Assembly: GCF_000212695.1 (NCBI RefSeq)
Contig: NC_015514.1
Location: 3,224,001 to 3,288,000, forward strand
Origin: Cellulomonas fimi ATCC 484
Lineage (GTDB): Bacteria > Actinomycetota > Actinomycetes > Actinomycetales > Cellulomonadaceae
Length of the DNA stretch: 64,000 nt
Reading direction: 5' to 3'
The translations under genes and the position numbers were made by a program. This document shows, piece by piece, positions 38,725 to 47,315 of the stretch. Numbering within the stretch: the stretch's first letter is position 1; every line of letters starts with the position of its first letter. A model generated the notes under the pieces. It ran no database searches. It saw only the letters and a list, made by a program, of their open reading frames with translations, and was not told the DNA's origin.

Positions 38725-39573
38725 TCAGCCCTTGACCGCACCCTGGGTCAGGCCCGCGACGATCTGACGCTGGAACAGCAGGACGAGGATGACGACGGGG
38801 ATGGTGACGACCACCGCCGCCGCCGAGATGGCGCCGGTCGGCTCCTCGAACTGCGAGGCGCCGGTGAAGAACGCGAGCGCGGCGGGCACGGGGCGCGCGC
38901 GGCTCGTCGAGGTGAGCGAGATGCCGTAGACGAAGTCGTTCCACGCGATGAAGAACGCGATGAGCGCGGTGGTGAACACGCCGGGGGCGGCGAGCGGGAC
39001 GATCGCCTTGCGGAACGCCTGCCAGGTGGTCGCCCCGTCGACCTGGGCGGCCTGCTCGAGCTCCCACGGGATCTGCCGGAAGAACGCGGCGAGCGTCCAG
39101 ATGGAGATCGGGAGGGTGAGCGACAGGTACGGGATGATGAGGCCCGCCCACGTGTCGTACAGGCCGATGTTGCGCCACAGGTTGAACAGCGGCGTGACGA
39201 TGGAGATGACGGGGAAGATCGACACCCCGAGCGCCGTGGTGAGGATGAGCCGCTTGCCGGGGAAGTCGAGCCGCGCGATCGCGTACGCGGCGAGCGTCGC
39301 GAGCACGACCGCGATCGCCGTCGCGATGAGCGAGATGCCGATCGAGTTGCGCAGCGACGGCAGGAACAGGTCCCGTGCCGAGCCCTCGGGCCCGAGGATC
39401 TGCTCGTAGTTCGTCCACGTCCAGTGCGCCGGCAGGAACGTGCCGAGGTTGAGCTCGCTCGGGAGCTTGAAGGACGTCGCGAGGATCGACAGCACCGGGA
39501 ACAGCGCGTAGACGAGGACGAGGACCGTGATGACGGCCCAGCCGACCTTCATGCGCGTCGTCATCGCGCTCAT
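38725..39573 (-). CDS. sugB: sugar ABC importer permease, SugB type
   Basis: A 282-residue MalG-like permease with six membrane helices. The EAA loop that contacts the ATPase reads [23 protein letters not shown] at 39573 overlaps the stop of the upstream permease (TGATG), with GGGGGGAG 5 nt before the overlap; the adjacent GTG at 39576 is an alternative. It is 14 nt upstream of sugC. With SugA it forms the membrane channel for the ligand bound by LpqY. Confidence 0.88.
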   Translation of the reverse strand: MSAMTTRMKVGWAVITVLVLVYALFPVLSILATSFKLPSELNLGTFLPAHWTWTNYEQILGPEGSARDLFLPSLRNSIGISLIATAIAVVLATLAAYAIARLDFPGKRLILTTALGVSIFPVISIVTPLFNLWRNIGLYDTWAGLIIPYLSLTLPISIWTLAAFFRQIPWELEQAAQVDGATTWQAFRKAIVPLAAPGVFTTALIAFFIAWNDFVYGISLTSTSRARPVPAALAFFTGASQFEEPTGAISAAAVVVTIPVVILVLLFQRQIVAGLTQGAVKG

Positions 39574-40541
39574 CACCGCTCCCCCCTCGCGCCGGCGAGA
39601 TCGACCTTGAACAGCTTGATCGCGATCCAGCAGATGCCGATCACGGCGACGAACAGGAGCACGGAGATCGCGGACCCGAGCCCGATCTCGAGGCGTCCGA
39701 TCGACGTCCGGTACGCCAGCAGCGACAGGACCGTGGTCCCCGCGGAGCCGTTCGTCATGATGAAGACGTTGTCGAAGATGCGGAACGCGTCGAGGGCCCG
39801 GAACAGGACGGCGACCATGATCGCGGCCTTCATGTTCGGCAGCGTCACGCGCTGCAGCCGCTGCCACCACGTCGCGCCGTCGACCTCGGCGGCCTCGTCG
39901 AGCTCGGTCGGCACCTGCGCGAGGCCGGCCAGCAGGAGCAGCGAGATGAACGGCGTGGTCTTCCAGATCTCGGAGGCGATGATGACGAACACCGCCGTGC
40001 CGAACTCCGCGAACCAGTTGAGGTTCTCGTCGATCCCCGGGACCCAGGCGAACCACTGGTTGACGTAGCCGGAGTTGATGTCGAAGGCGTAGAACCACGC
40101 GAACGCCGAGACGACGGTGATGATGCCGTACGGCACGAGGATCGCCGTGCGCAGCAGGCCCCGCAGCCGCTTGATCGCCCGGTGCATGACGAGCGCGAGC
40201 GCGAAGCCGAGCACGAGCTCCACGGCCACGGTGATCACCGTGATGAGGGCCGTCACGCCGAACGCCTGCCACCACACCGGGTCCGACAGGACCACGCCGT
40301 AGTTGGCGAGCCCGACGAACTCGCGGTCGTCCGGGGCCGTGAGCCGGTACCGGAACAGCGAGTCGTAGGTGGCCTGCAGGATCGGGTACAGCGTCACCGC
40401 CAGCATGACGACGAACGCCGGGCCGGCGAGCATCCAGCCGAGCCGCGACTCCGCGCGTGCGCGGTCGCTGCGCAGCGCCTTGATCCGCCGCGCCTCCTCA
40501 CGCCCCTCGGCCGTCGCCGGGGCGGTCGCCTGTGTCGTCAT
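39573..40541 (-). CDS. sugA: sugar ABC importer permease, SugA type
   Basis: A 322-residue MalF-like permease. A charged cytoplasmic N-terminus (about 35 residues) precedes six helices; the EAA loop reads [23 protein letters not shown] at 40541 is 13 nt downstream of the lpqY-like stop. The stop overlaps the sugB start. Gene order and pairing with an LpqY-like binding protein support trehalose or a related disaccharide as substrate. Confidence 0.88.
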   Translation of the reverse strand: MTTQATAPATAEGREEARRIKALRSDRARAESRLGWMLAGPAFVVMLAVTLYPILQATYDSLFRYRLTAPDDREFVGLANYGVVLSDPVWWQAFGVTALITVITVAVELVLGFALALVMHRAIKRLRGLLRTAILVPYGIITVVSAFAWFYAFDINSGYVNQWFAWVPGIDENLNWFAEFGTAVFVIIASEIWKTTPFISLLLLAGLAQVPTELDEAAEVDGATWWQRLQRVTLPNMKAAIMVAVLFRALDAFRIFDNVFIMTNGSAGTTVLSLLAYRTSIGRLEIGLGSAISVLLFVAVIGICWIAIKLFKVDLAGARGER

Positions 40542-40554
40542 GACGCCTCCCCTC

Positions 40555-41847
40555 TCACAGCAGCTGGTCGCCGCGCAGGACCGCGGTGATGAAGTCGGTG
40601 GACTCCTGCGGCGTGCGCTCCGGGTCCACGGCCGACGGCGGGTGCCACGTCTCCTGCAGCCCCGACGACACCTCGTTGTAGTACGGCGTCTGCGGCCGGG
40701 GTGCGGCCTGCTCGAGCGACTGCCGGATGACGTCCGCCATCGGGAACGCCTCGAGGACCTCGGGGGCGTCGAACGCGGTCGTGTTGGACGGCGGGTTGCC
40801 GTTCTCGACGAAGTAGTAGACCTGGTTGTCCGGCTGGACGATGCACTCGGCCGCGGCGAACGCCTGGTCGACGTACCGGCTGAACGCGCCGACGCCGAGG
40901 TTGATCCCGCCGTACGGAGGACGCGACTCGGTGCCCGCGGTGACCTGCGGGTACAGGGCCCAGCCGAAGTCGTCGAGCACGGCCTGGTCGATCGCGCCGT
41001 CCTCGACGGCGGACTTCGTCGCCGGCCAGACGAACGGCCAGTTGACCATGAACGAGCCGCTCTCCCCCTGGAAGATCGACATCGACGCGTTCTCGTCCTC
41101 GGTCGGGAGCGCGGGGCCCGCGAGGGCGTCGCGGCCGATCGTGCCGATGATGTCGGCCGCCGCCCTCCCCGCGTCGGTGTCGAGGCCGAGCTGGATCTCG
41201 TCGGCCGGCGCCTCGGGGTTCTCCAGCACGTGCCCGCCCGCCGACTCGACGAGCGCGTTGATCCACACCGTCAGCGACTCCGCCTTGGTGCCCTGCACGC
41301 TCAGGTACTTGTCCTGGGAGCGTGCGGCCTCCATGACCTGCTCCCACGTCACCGGCGTCGTCGCCGGGTCGAGTCCGGCCGCCTGCGCGACCGACTTGCG
41401 GTACCAGAGCAGCTGCGTGTTCGCCCAGAACGGGACGGTGACGAGCTCGTCCTTCCACGTCGCGCCGTCGAGCGCGCCCTGCACGACGTTCTGCGAGACC
41501 CGCTCGGCGACGTCCTGCGGGATCGGTGCGAGGAACCCCGGCTCGGCGAGCTCGGGGATGAACGGCGGGTCGAGGCTCATGAGGTCGATCGACGAGTCCT
41601 TGGCCGCCAGGCGGCGGGCGAGCTGCTCGCGCTGCGACGCCGCGTCGCGCGGCAGGACCGACACCTCGATGCGGTACTCGCCGCCCGCCTCGTCGGTGCA
41701 GCGGCGCGCGATCTCCGCCTGGCCGCCGTCGTCGGGGTTGATGTACCAGGTGAGGACCGGAGGGCCCGACTCCGCCGCGCACGCCGCCAGCGGCGCGAGC
41801 ACGGCCATGACGGTTCCGGCCACGAGTGCTCTCGTCCGGCGTCGCAC
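40555..41847 (-). CDS. lpqY: LpqY-like sugar-binding lipoprotein
   Basis: A 430-residue family 1 solute-binding lipoprotein with lipobox APLAAC (Cys23). From memory it aligns with mycobacterial LpqY along its length: EIARRCTDEAGG, VLPRDAASQREQLARRLAAKD, VTVPFWANTQLLWYRK, VNWPFVWPATKSAV, PPYGGINLGVGAFS and YYNEVSSGLQETWHPPSAVDPE. LpqY binds trehalose. GTG at 41847 follows GGGGAGG (about 6 nt away). It leads lpqY-sugA-sugB-sugC. Trehalose is the best guess; other alpha-glucosides are possible. Confidence 0.82.
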   Translation of the reverse strand: MRRRTRALVAGTVMAVLAPLAACAAESGPPVLTWYINPDDGGQAEIARRCTDEAGGEYRIEVSVLPRDAASQREQLARRLAAKDSSIDLMSLDPPFIPELAEPGFLAPIPQDVAERVSQNVVQGALDGATWKDELVTVPFWANTQLLWYRKSVAQAAGLDPATTPVTWEQVMEAARSQDKYLSVQGTKAESLTVWINALVESAGGHVLENPEAPADEIQLGLDTDAGRAAADIIGTIGRDALAGPALPTEDENASMSIFQGESGSFMVNWPFVWPATKSAVEDGAIDQAVLDDFGWALYPQVTAGTESRPPYGGINLGVGAFSRYVDQAFAAAECIVQPDNQVYYFVENGNPPSNTTAFDAPEVLEAFPMADVIRQSLEQAAPRPQTPYYNEVSSGLQETWHPPSAVDPERTPQESTDFITAVLRGDQLL

Positions 41848-42005
41848 GGAGTACCTCCCCTGGTCGCAGCGGTGCGCCAGGACCCTTGCTACTCCCGTCC
41901 GGGACGGCGCGCCACCGGACGGCGTCCGTCGTCGCAGGTCCGCGGCGGTAGCCCGCCTGTCGGGCAGGAGGTGCCGGCGGGCGCGAGCCCTGCGACCATG
42001 TGCCG

Positions 42006-42632
42006 GTGCCTCAGACCCTCACCCCCGCCGAAGCCTGGTCCGCGCTGCGCGACGGGAACGCCCGGTTCGTCCGCGGCGAGATGGAGCACCCGTCGCAAGG
42101 CATCGACCGCCGGACCGAGGTGTCGACCGCGCAGTACCCGTTCGCCGTGATCTTCGGCTGCTCGGACTCCCGGGTCGCCGCCGAGATCATCTTCGACCAG
42201 GGCCTCGGCGACGTGTTCGTCGTGCGCACCGCCGGCCACGTGCTCGACACGACCGTCATCGGGTCGATCGAGTACGGCGTCGAGGTGCTCGGCGCGTCGC
42301 TCGTCGTCGTCCTCGGTCACGACTCGTGCGGTGCCGTCGCCGCCGCGACCGCCGCGCTCACCGACGGCGAGCTGCCGCGTGGGTTCGTGCGCGCCGTCGT
42401 CGACCGCGTCATCCCGTCGATCGTCAACCTCACGGGCGACGGCGGCATCGGCTCCGTCGACGCCGCGACCCTCGGCCACGAGCACGTGCGGCACACCGTC
42501 CAGATGCTGCAGGGCTACTCGGGGTCGCTCGCGGAGGCGATCGCCGAGGGCCGCTGCGCGATCGTCGGCCTGGAGTACACGCTCGCCGACGGCCAGGTGC
42601 ACCTCACGGAGTCGGTCGGCGACATCGGCTGA
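42006..42632 (+). CDS. beta-class carbonic anhydrase
   Basis: Zn enzyme interconverting CO2 and bicarbonate, 208 residues. Zinc ligands and catalytic dyad are visible: CSDSRV (C52, D54, R56) and GHDSCGAV (H105, C108). The rest fits the bacterial clade with TAGHVLDTTVIGSIEYGVEVLG. GTG at 42006 has GACCAT 6 nt upstream; GTG at 42000 would add two residues and cannot be excluded. It diverges from the lpqY operon and is followed, 67 bp on, by the lipoprotein/peptide cassette, which has its own promoter. Confidence 0.93.
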   Translation: MPQTLTPAEAWSALRDGNARFVRGEMEHPSQGIDRRTEVSTAQYPFAVIFGCSDSRVAAEIIFDQGLGDVFVVRTAGHVLDTTVIGSIEYGVEVLGASLVVVLGHDSCGAVAAATAALTDGELPRGFVRAVVDRVIPSIVNLTGDGGIGSVDAATLGHEHVRHTVQMLQGYSGSLAEAIAEGRCAIVGLEYTLADGQVHLTESVGDIG

Positions 42633-42687
42633 CCCGGACCACGAGGCTCCTCTCCTCAAACCCGTCACACGCGGCCCTGACTTCCGT

Positions 42688-42693
42688 TACGGT
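42688..42693 (+). promoter_or_regulatory. -10 element of leaderless promoter for the peptide/ABC cassette
   Basis: TACGGT followed by exactly 6 nt and the GTG at 42700. There is no ribosome-binding site for that GTG. This fixes the start of the first lipoprotein and suggests the six-gene cassette is an independent transcription unit. Confidence 0.5.
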
Positions 42694-42699
42694 CATGCC

Positions 42700-43383
42700 G
42701 TGCACAGAGGACGATGGCGCGAAACCGCCTCTGAACTGCAGTTCCGGCTCCGGACTCGGACGAATCGCCGCCGCGCGACTCACGTGCCGACGGCGTGGTC
42801 CCTCGTGGGCCTGCTCCTCCTGACGGCGTGCGGTACGGACCACGGCTCCACGAGCGCAGAACCTGCCTCCCAGGCCGAGGCGGTCATCCAGCTCGCCGAG
42901 CAAGCCGAGGTGGGCGCGGAGCAGATGGCGATCCTCGAGGACGGCGACGTCACGTACGACGAGTACGAGACGGCGATGAACCGAGCGTTCGAGTGCATGC
43001 GCACGGCGGGCTTCGCCGTCACCGTCACGGGCACCAACCGACAGAACGGGACCACCGTCCTCGACTTCAGCGTCCAGGGGACGACATCGGACACGGACCT
43101 GGCGACACAGGCTGGGCGCTCACGCCAGGAGGCCTGCTACGTCGAGGAGGCCCGCTTCGTCGATGCCTTCTGGCAGACGGCGTCTGACGAGGTGGTGGCG
43201 TTCGAGGAGCGACGAGCCTCGGCCCTCGAGCCACTGCTGCGCGAATGTCTTGCGTCCGCCGGAGCCGACGTCCCGACGGACGCGAGTTTCGTCGACCTCG
43301 TCCATGTCGCTTCGGACCTGACGAGCAAGAACCGGACCGACGACTGCATCGGTGAGATCGGATTCTCGACGTGGGACGGCTGA
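42700..43383 (+). CDS. unknown lipoprotein 1 of the peptide/ABC cassette
   Basis: A 227-residue probable lipoprotein: an Arg-rich N-terminus, hydrophobic stretch, and lipobox LLLLTAC (Cys44). The exported part is acidic, largely helical, and has four further cysteines (FECMRTAGF, QEACYVEE, LRECLASAG, DDCIGE), probably two disulfides. No known domain is recognised. GTG at 42700 is supported by a TACGGT box 6 nt upstream; a GTG at 42784 would leave a signal without positive charge. The next gene starts inside its 3' end (13-nt overlap). Codon use is somewhat less G/C-biased than in neighbours outside the cassette. Association with the peptide and ABC genes is by position only. Confidence 0.6.
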   Translation: MHRGRWRETASELQFRLRTRTNRRRATHVPTAWSLVGLLLLTACGTDHGSTSAEPASQAEAVIQLAEQAEVGAEQMAILEDGDVTYDEYETAMNRAFECMRTAGFAVTVTGTNRQNGTTVLDFSVQGTTSDTDLATQAGRSRQEACYVEEARFVDAFWQTASDEVVAFEERRASALEPLLRECLASAGADVPTDASFVDLVHVASDLTSKNRTDDCIGEIGFSTWDG

Positions 43384-43820
43384 CGGCGTCGGTTCCGCGT
43401 CGCCGGCGGGTCGCACACGGCGTCGCGACGTTGGGGCTCGCGTCCCTGCTCCTCGGGTGCGGCGCTGACCCGTTGGCAGGTCTTGGAGGCCCGGGCCTGC
43501 GCACCCGATGCGCCGAAGGACTGCCGGAGCCGACCGGCACCGCGGTCCACGCCTGCAACGACGGTGAAGGGCGGGGCACCTTCCCCGTCGAGCTCAAGGC
43601 TGGCCGGTACGACCTGGTCGTTCTCTGCGACGGAGCCGACGACGTCACCGTCGTCCTGGACCCCGTCGCTCCGGCGTCGGAGCCAGCGGTCGCCGAGTGC
43701 AGCAGCGGCCCTGACCCGTCGGCCGTCGAGATCGGCACGCTCACGGACGACGAAGTCACCGAGCTGACGCTGACACAGCACGGTGAGGGCGATATCGCCT
43801 TCTTCATCGTCCGCCGATAA
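43371..43820 (+). CDS. unknown lipoprotein 2 of the peptide/ABC cassette
   Basis: A 149-residue probable lipoprotein: RRRR near residues 10-13, hydrophobic core and lipobox ASLLLGC (Cys30). The mature part is small, with Cys in RTRCAEG, HACNDG, VLCDG and AECSSG, and ends in a beta-rich stretch (DIAFFIVRR), suggesting a compact disulfide-bonded beta domain. GTG at 43371 overlaps the upstream gene by 13 nt, implying coupled translation. It resembles nothing I can name. An accessory or immunity role next to the secreted peptide is only a suggestion. Confidence 0.6.
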   Translation: MGRLTASVPRRRRVAHGVATLGLASLLLGCGADPLAGLGGPGLRTRCAEGLPEPTGTAVHACNDGEGRGTFPVELKAGRYDLVVLCDGADDVTVVLDPVAPASEPAVAECSSGPDPSAVEIGTLTDDEVTELTLTQHGEGDIAFFIVRR

Positions 43821-43921
43821 GGCATCGCCACGATGGCCGACGGGCCGAGCGCATGGACGTCCGCCTACTGCCCACAGCCGTCGACGGTGGTTTCCGATCA
43901 CCACAACGAGACAGGAGACGC

Positions 43922-44233
43922 ATGAACCAGCGCAGAACGGCCTTGACCGCCCTCGTGGCGGCGGTCGCCCTGGTAGCCCCGGCCAGCGCAGCCGCCGCCG
44001 AGTACCAGGACTGAACATGGTCCAACGGCTGCGTCAGTCGGTATGAGTGGACGTTCACGTACGACTGGGCGCAGACCGAGGACCGCAACAACAAGTGCAC
44101 CCTCGTCAGCGCGTTGGTCTACTTCAACCCTCCCGGCACCTCGACGACTCTGTCGACTCCGTGGACCCACAGCGGCGTCCTCGCCCGCGCGTCGGGCAAG
44201 GAGATGCGAGACCACGTGCACGGCGCGAACTGA
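43922..44233 (+). pseudogene. short secreted peptide gene with in-frame UGA
   Basis: AGGAGACGC then ATG gives a strong start. Codons 1-30 encode a signal peptide (RRTALTALVAAVALVAPASA) followed by AAAEYQD; codon 31 is TGA (44012-44014); the same frame then continues for 72 codons to a TGA at 44231. In that part 65 of 72 codons end in G or C, so it looks like real coding sequence. One base change (TGG to TGA) would account for the stop, giving QDWTWSNG. The mature peptide would have about 77 residues, be Trp/Tyr-rich and hold two cysteines (codons 37 and 59). GVLARAS recalls GVWAKAT of lactococcin 972 (from memory, weak). Either a broken gene, a read-through gene or a sequencing error. Confidence 0.6.
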
Positions 44234-44348
44234 GGGTCGCCGATGATGCGCCAGCCCGCTCGTTGGCGGAGCGGGCGCATCACCGGCCGCCTTGCCCGTC
44301 GAAGGGCTCATGGGACACGAAGGCCATGCAGGGACCGGGAGGCATGCG

Positions 44349-45410
44349 GTGGTGAGGTCACGGACGGCGTCGGGCCGCGGGGCGACGCCGGTCTGGTTGG
44401 TACTGGCGACCTTGCTCCTGGCTCCCTTGCTGGTGGTGGGGGGCTGGTGGTTCGTCGCGGCGACGGAGAACCCGACAGCCGCGGCCGCACTCGTCAAGCC
44501 CGTGATCGTTCCCGTCGAGCTCCACGACGTACGCGCCGAGACGACAGTCGGCGTTCGGGTCGACGACGTCGCGGGCCGGGAGGCCGCCGTCGCCGTGGCA
44601 GGCACCGTGACCGGGGAGACGCGCCCCGGCCAGGAGCTCGACGACGGCGTCGAGGTCCTCCGCGTCGACGACCATCCGGTCCGCGCCATGGTTTCGGACG
44701 CACCACTGTGGCGGGTGCTCCGTCCGGGAGACCAGGGCGAGGACGTCGCTCGGCTTCAACGGTTCCTCACGGGACTCGGACTTTACGACGGCCGCGCCGA
44801 CGGTCGCTTCGGAAGCGCTCTGGGTCGCGCCGTCGCCAGGTTCAACGCCGACGCAGGACGCGGTAGCACCAAGACGGACTTCGACCCGGGTACGGTCGTC
44901 TGGGTCGGGCCGGACCCCCTGGAGGTCGCCGAGCCACTCGTGTCCGTCGGGTCGTCCGTCGCGCCTGGCACACCAATCGTCCGCGGGCCCGCTCGACCTG
45001 GCGTTGTCGTCGTCGCCGAGCCGCAAGGCGGGATCGGCGCGGTCGGGCGCTTCGGCGCCGCGGCGACACTCTCCGTCGGTCACGCCGCCGTCGCGTACGT
45101 CCCTGGATCCGGGGCCATCAGCGCGCCCGAGGCGGTGGACGCGATCCGCGCAGCACTTGCGCCGGCGGTCGAAGGAACGGCGCGCGTGACAGCGGCTGAA
45201 CCCGTGACGGTCGTGATGGTGCCGGCGTCGGCGCTGGTCCAGGGTCTCGACGGCTCGCTCTGCGTCTATGAGGACCCGGACTCAGCGCCCATCGCGGTCG
45301 AGCCCGTGGGTGGCGGGGTCGGGTGGACCCACCTGCCGGCGACCGTGCGAATCGATCGCGTGCTCGCGAACCCCGGTCGAGCATTGCCGGACAGCCCGTG
45401 CACCTCGTAG
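44349..45410 (+). CDS. membrane-anchored adaptor with peptidoglycan-binding repeat
   Basis: A 353-residue protein: short basic N-terminus, one membrane helix (about residues 14-36), then an extracytoplasmic region. Residues about 124-170 match a PG_binding_1 repeat (LRPGDQGEDVARLQRFLTGL, GLYDGRADGRFG). The flanking beta-rich parts resemble HlyD/MacA-type adaptors of Gram-positive efflux systems, in which a PG-binding repeat replaces the coiled-coil hairpin. GTG at 44349 has GGGAGG 6 nt upstream; an ATG at 44310 is possible. The 3' end overlaps the ATPase gene by 13 nt. It probably links the ABC permease to the cell wall. Confidence 0.75.
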   Translation: MVRSRTASGRGATPVWLVLATLLLAPLLVVGGWWFVAATENPTAAAALVKPVIVPVELHDVRAETTVGVRVDDVAGREAAVAVAGTVTGETRPGQELDDGVEVLRVDDHPVRAMVSDAPLWRVLRPGDQGEDVARLQRFLTGLGLYDGRADGRFGSALGRAVARFNADAGRGSTKTDFDPGTVVWVGPDPLEVAEPLVSVGSSVAPGTPIVRGPARPGVVVVAEPQGGIGAVGRFGAAATLSVGHAAVAYVPGSGAISAPEAVDAIRAALAPAVEGTARVTAAEPVTVVMVPASALVQGLDGSLCVYEDPDSAPIAVEPVGGGVGWTHLPATVRIDRVLANPGRALPDSPCTS

Positions 45411-46030
45411 CCGACGACGTCTACGTCCGCTACCGCAAGACGAGCCGAGACGTACTAGCAGGAGCGTGCCTGCGCGTTGCGCAGGGGGAGACCATCGCCG
45501 TCCTCGGGCCGTCAGGTTCCGGCAAGTCGACTCTTCTCTCCGTGCTCGGGGGCCTCGTAGCGCCGACACGCGGAAGCGCCCACCTGGATCACGCGGAACG
45601 ACAGTCCCTGCGGGACGTCACGGCGTGGGTGCTCCAGACCGTCAACGTGCTCCCTGAGCGGTCCGCGCTGGACAACGCAGCCATCGCCGGCCTCACGCGA
45701 GGCATGAGCCACGCCGCAGCCAGGAAAGAGGCCCAGGTACGGCTGTCGGACGTCGGCCTCGGGGATCGCCTCGACGACGCGGCCAAGGTCCTGTCCGGCG
45801 GGGAGCTGCAGCGCGTCGTCATCGCGCGCGCCCTCATGTCGGCGCGACCATTCATCCTCGCCGACGAACCGACAGGGCAGCTCGACCGCGCGACCTCCGA
45901 CATCGTCCTGGACGCACTCTTCCACTCTGCCGCAGGAGCAGCGGTGGTGGTCGTGACGCACGACCGAGCCGTAGCCGAGCGATGCAACCGGGTGGTCCGG
46001 ATCCACGACGGCGTGGTCAGGCCCGCGTGA
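45398..46030 (+). CDS. ABC ATPase of the peptide cassette (MacB/LolD type)
   Basis: A 210-residue ATPase of the class that pairs with FtsX-like permeases. Walker A GPSGSGKSTLLSVLGGL (near residue 38), Q-loop in AWVLQTVNVLP, signature LSGGELQRVVIARALMS (near 131), Walker B FILADEPTGQLD and H-loop VVVVTHDRAVAERC. GTG at 45398 lies inside the adaptor gene, and the stop overlaps the permease GTG as GTGA. It energises the neighbouring permease and adaptor, probably moving a small peptide or lipophilic molecule outward or out of the membrane. Confidence 0.88.
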   Translation: MHLVADDVYVRYRKTSRDVLAGACLRVAQGETIAVLGPSGSGKSTLLSVLGGLVAPTRGSAHLDHAERQSLRDVTAWVLQTVNVLPERSALDNAAIAGLTRGMSHAAARKEAQVRLSDVGLGDRLDDAAKVLSGGELQRVVIARALMSARPFILADEPTGQLDRATSDIVLDALFHSAAGAAVVVVTHDRAVAERCNRVVRIHDGVVRPA

Positions 46031-47181
46031 GGAACGCTCAGGACGTGATGTCGACGACATCGGCCCCTCGTTCGCGCACGTCCCAGCAGTGGCGCGCGCG
46101 CGCCTCGCTCCGCGAGGGGTTGACGAACTTCTGGCAGGCCCTGCTGCTCGGACCCCTGCTCGTCACCCTCACGACGCTGGTCGTGGCGGCAACACTCGTG
46201 ACCGACGCAGTGACAGCGGCGCGCGTCGTCCGGGCCGAGCAGGAGTACCTCGGCGCGGGAGGCGACCTGCTCGTCGCCCAGCGGCCCAACGAGGTGCCCA
46301 TCGACGTCGCGAGATGTGTGGCCCTCAAGAGACTTGCCGGAGTCCGCGAGGCAGCCGCGGTCTCAGTCCGTCCGAGCGCAGCGCGAGTCGTCGGCCGGCC
46401 TGAGAGCCAGCAGACCCTCGTGCTCGCGACCGCCGGAGCTCTCGACCTGCTGAACGCGCCTTCCGTCGGAGCGCACGAGGTCCTGGCTTCCCAGACGATC
46501 GCGGACCGGTGGCAGTGGGCGCCGGGGTCGCACCTGCAACTCGCCCCGCTCGACGACGCTGACCTCGCCGTACCGCCCGGGGTGCTGACGGTGACGGCCA
46601 CCGCGGACCTTGCGCTCCTCTCCGAAGGAGCATCGACGGGTCTGCTGCTGGTTCGAGCGCCGACCGGAACCGCCGACGCCTGCTTCGTCCGCATCGAACC
46701 TCAGTACCGAGAGGACCTCCGCGCGTCCATGCCTGCTGCCCTTGGTGCGCGCGACGGAGCGGGCGTCACAGTGTCCGACCGACTCCCCGCGGGCGCGGCA
46801 GCAGCCGATCCTGCCGCAGCGTTCGACACGAGGACCACACGATGGGCTCCACCGTTCGGCGGTACGGCCGTGGGGCTCTTGTGGTTGGTCGTCGCGTGGA
46901 CACGCCGAGGGCGGGCGGCGATGTACGCGTCGATCGGAGTGCCGTACAGCGGGGGTGTGCTCCTGCGGTGGACCGAGGGAGCCGCCGTCGCGGTGCTCGG
47001 ATGCCTCTGGGGCGCCGCGTGGGCTGTCACAGCGTCGGTCTGCCTCCTGGAGGTCCCCGCCGCGCTCGCGGTGTCGCTCTCGGCGCGAGGTGGCGCCAGT
47101 GCACTCTGCGTCGCGCTGACCATGGTGCTCCTCGTCGGACTATGGCGCCCGCCGACCCTCGCGGCGCTCAAGGATCGGTGA
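46027..47181 (+). CDS. FtsX-like ABC permease of the peptide cassette
   Basis: A 384-residue MacB/FtsX-type permease: membrane helix at about residues 39-63 (LLGPLLVTLTTLVVAATLV), a large extracytoplasmic domain (about 65-270) with two cysteines, then three helices in the last 110 residues. GTG at 46027 overlaps the ATPase stop (GTGA); ATG at 46048 is an alternative. This is the mechanotransmission layout of MacB-class systems rather than a pore-type exporter. It is the last gene of the cassette and converges on the DUF2087 gene 134 bp away. Confidence 0.8.
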   Translation: MRNAQDVMSTTSAPRSRTSQQWRARASLREGLTNFWQALLLGPLLVTLTTLVVAATLVTDAVTAARVVRAEQEYLGAGGDLLVAQRPNEVPIDVARCVALKRLAGVREAAAVSVRPSAARVVGRPESQQTLVLATAGALDLLNAPSVGAHEVLASQTIADRWQWAPGSHLQLAPLDDADLAVPPGVLTVTATADLALLSEGASTGLLLVRAPTGTADACFVRIEPQYREDLRASMPAALGARDGAGVTVSDRLPAGAAAADPAAAFDTRTTRWAPPFGGTAVGLLWLVVAWTRRGRAAMYASIGVPYSGGVLLRWTEGAAVAVLGCLWGAAWAVTASVCLLEVPAALAVSLSARGGASALCVALTMVLLVGLWRPPTLAALKDR

Positions 47182-47315
47182 CCGGCGCGCCGCCGCCCAC
47201 TCGCAGCATGCCCGGGGGCGACGTCGCGGGGTTCGTCACCGGCGTCGCACTGGTGAGCGACCTTCGCATCCTCGTGGTACACCGCTGAGCCCTCGGGCGA
47301 TGGGCCGATCGGTGG

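Noticed and set aside
44012..44014. Selenocysteine at the in-frame UGA of the peptide
   Set aside because: No selenoprotein family, no redox motif and no obvious SECIS-like hairpin directly after the codon; Trp in that position is simpler.
44017..44046. ATG at 44017 as a restart after the UGA
   Set aside because: It is in another frame and stops after nine codons.
47182..47288. Short plus-strand frame after the cassette permease
   Set aside because: About 26 codons with no ribosome-binding site; ordinary intergenic DNA.
42640..47310. Cassette as part of a larger mobile element
   Set aside because: Codon use hints at transfer, but no mobility genes, direct repeats or tRNA boundary flank it.
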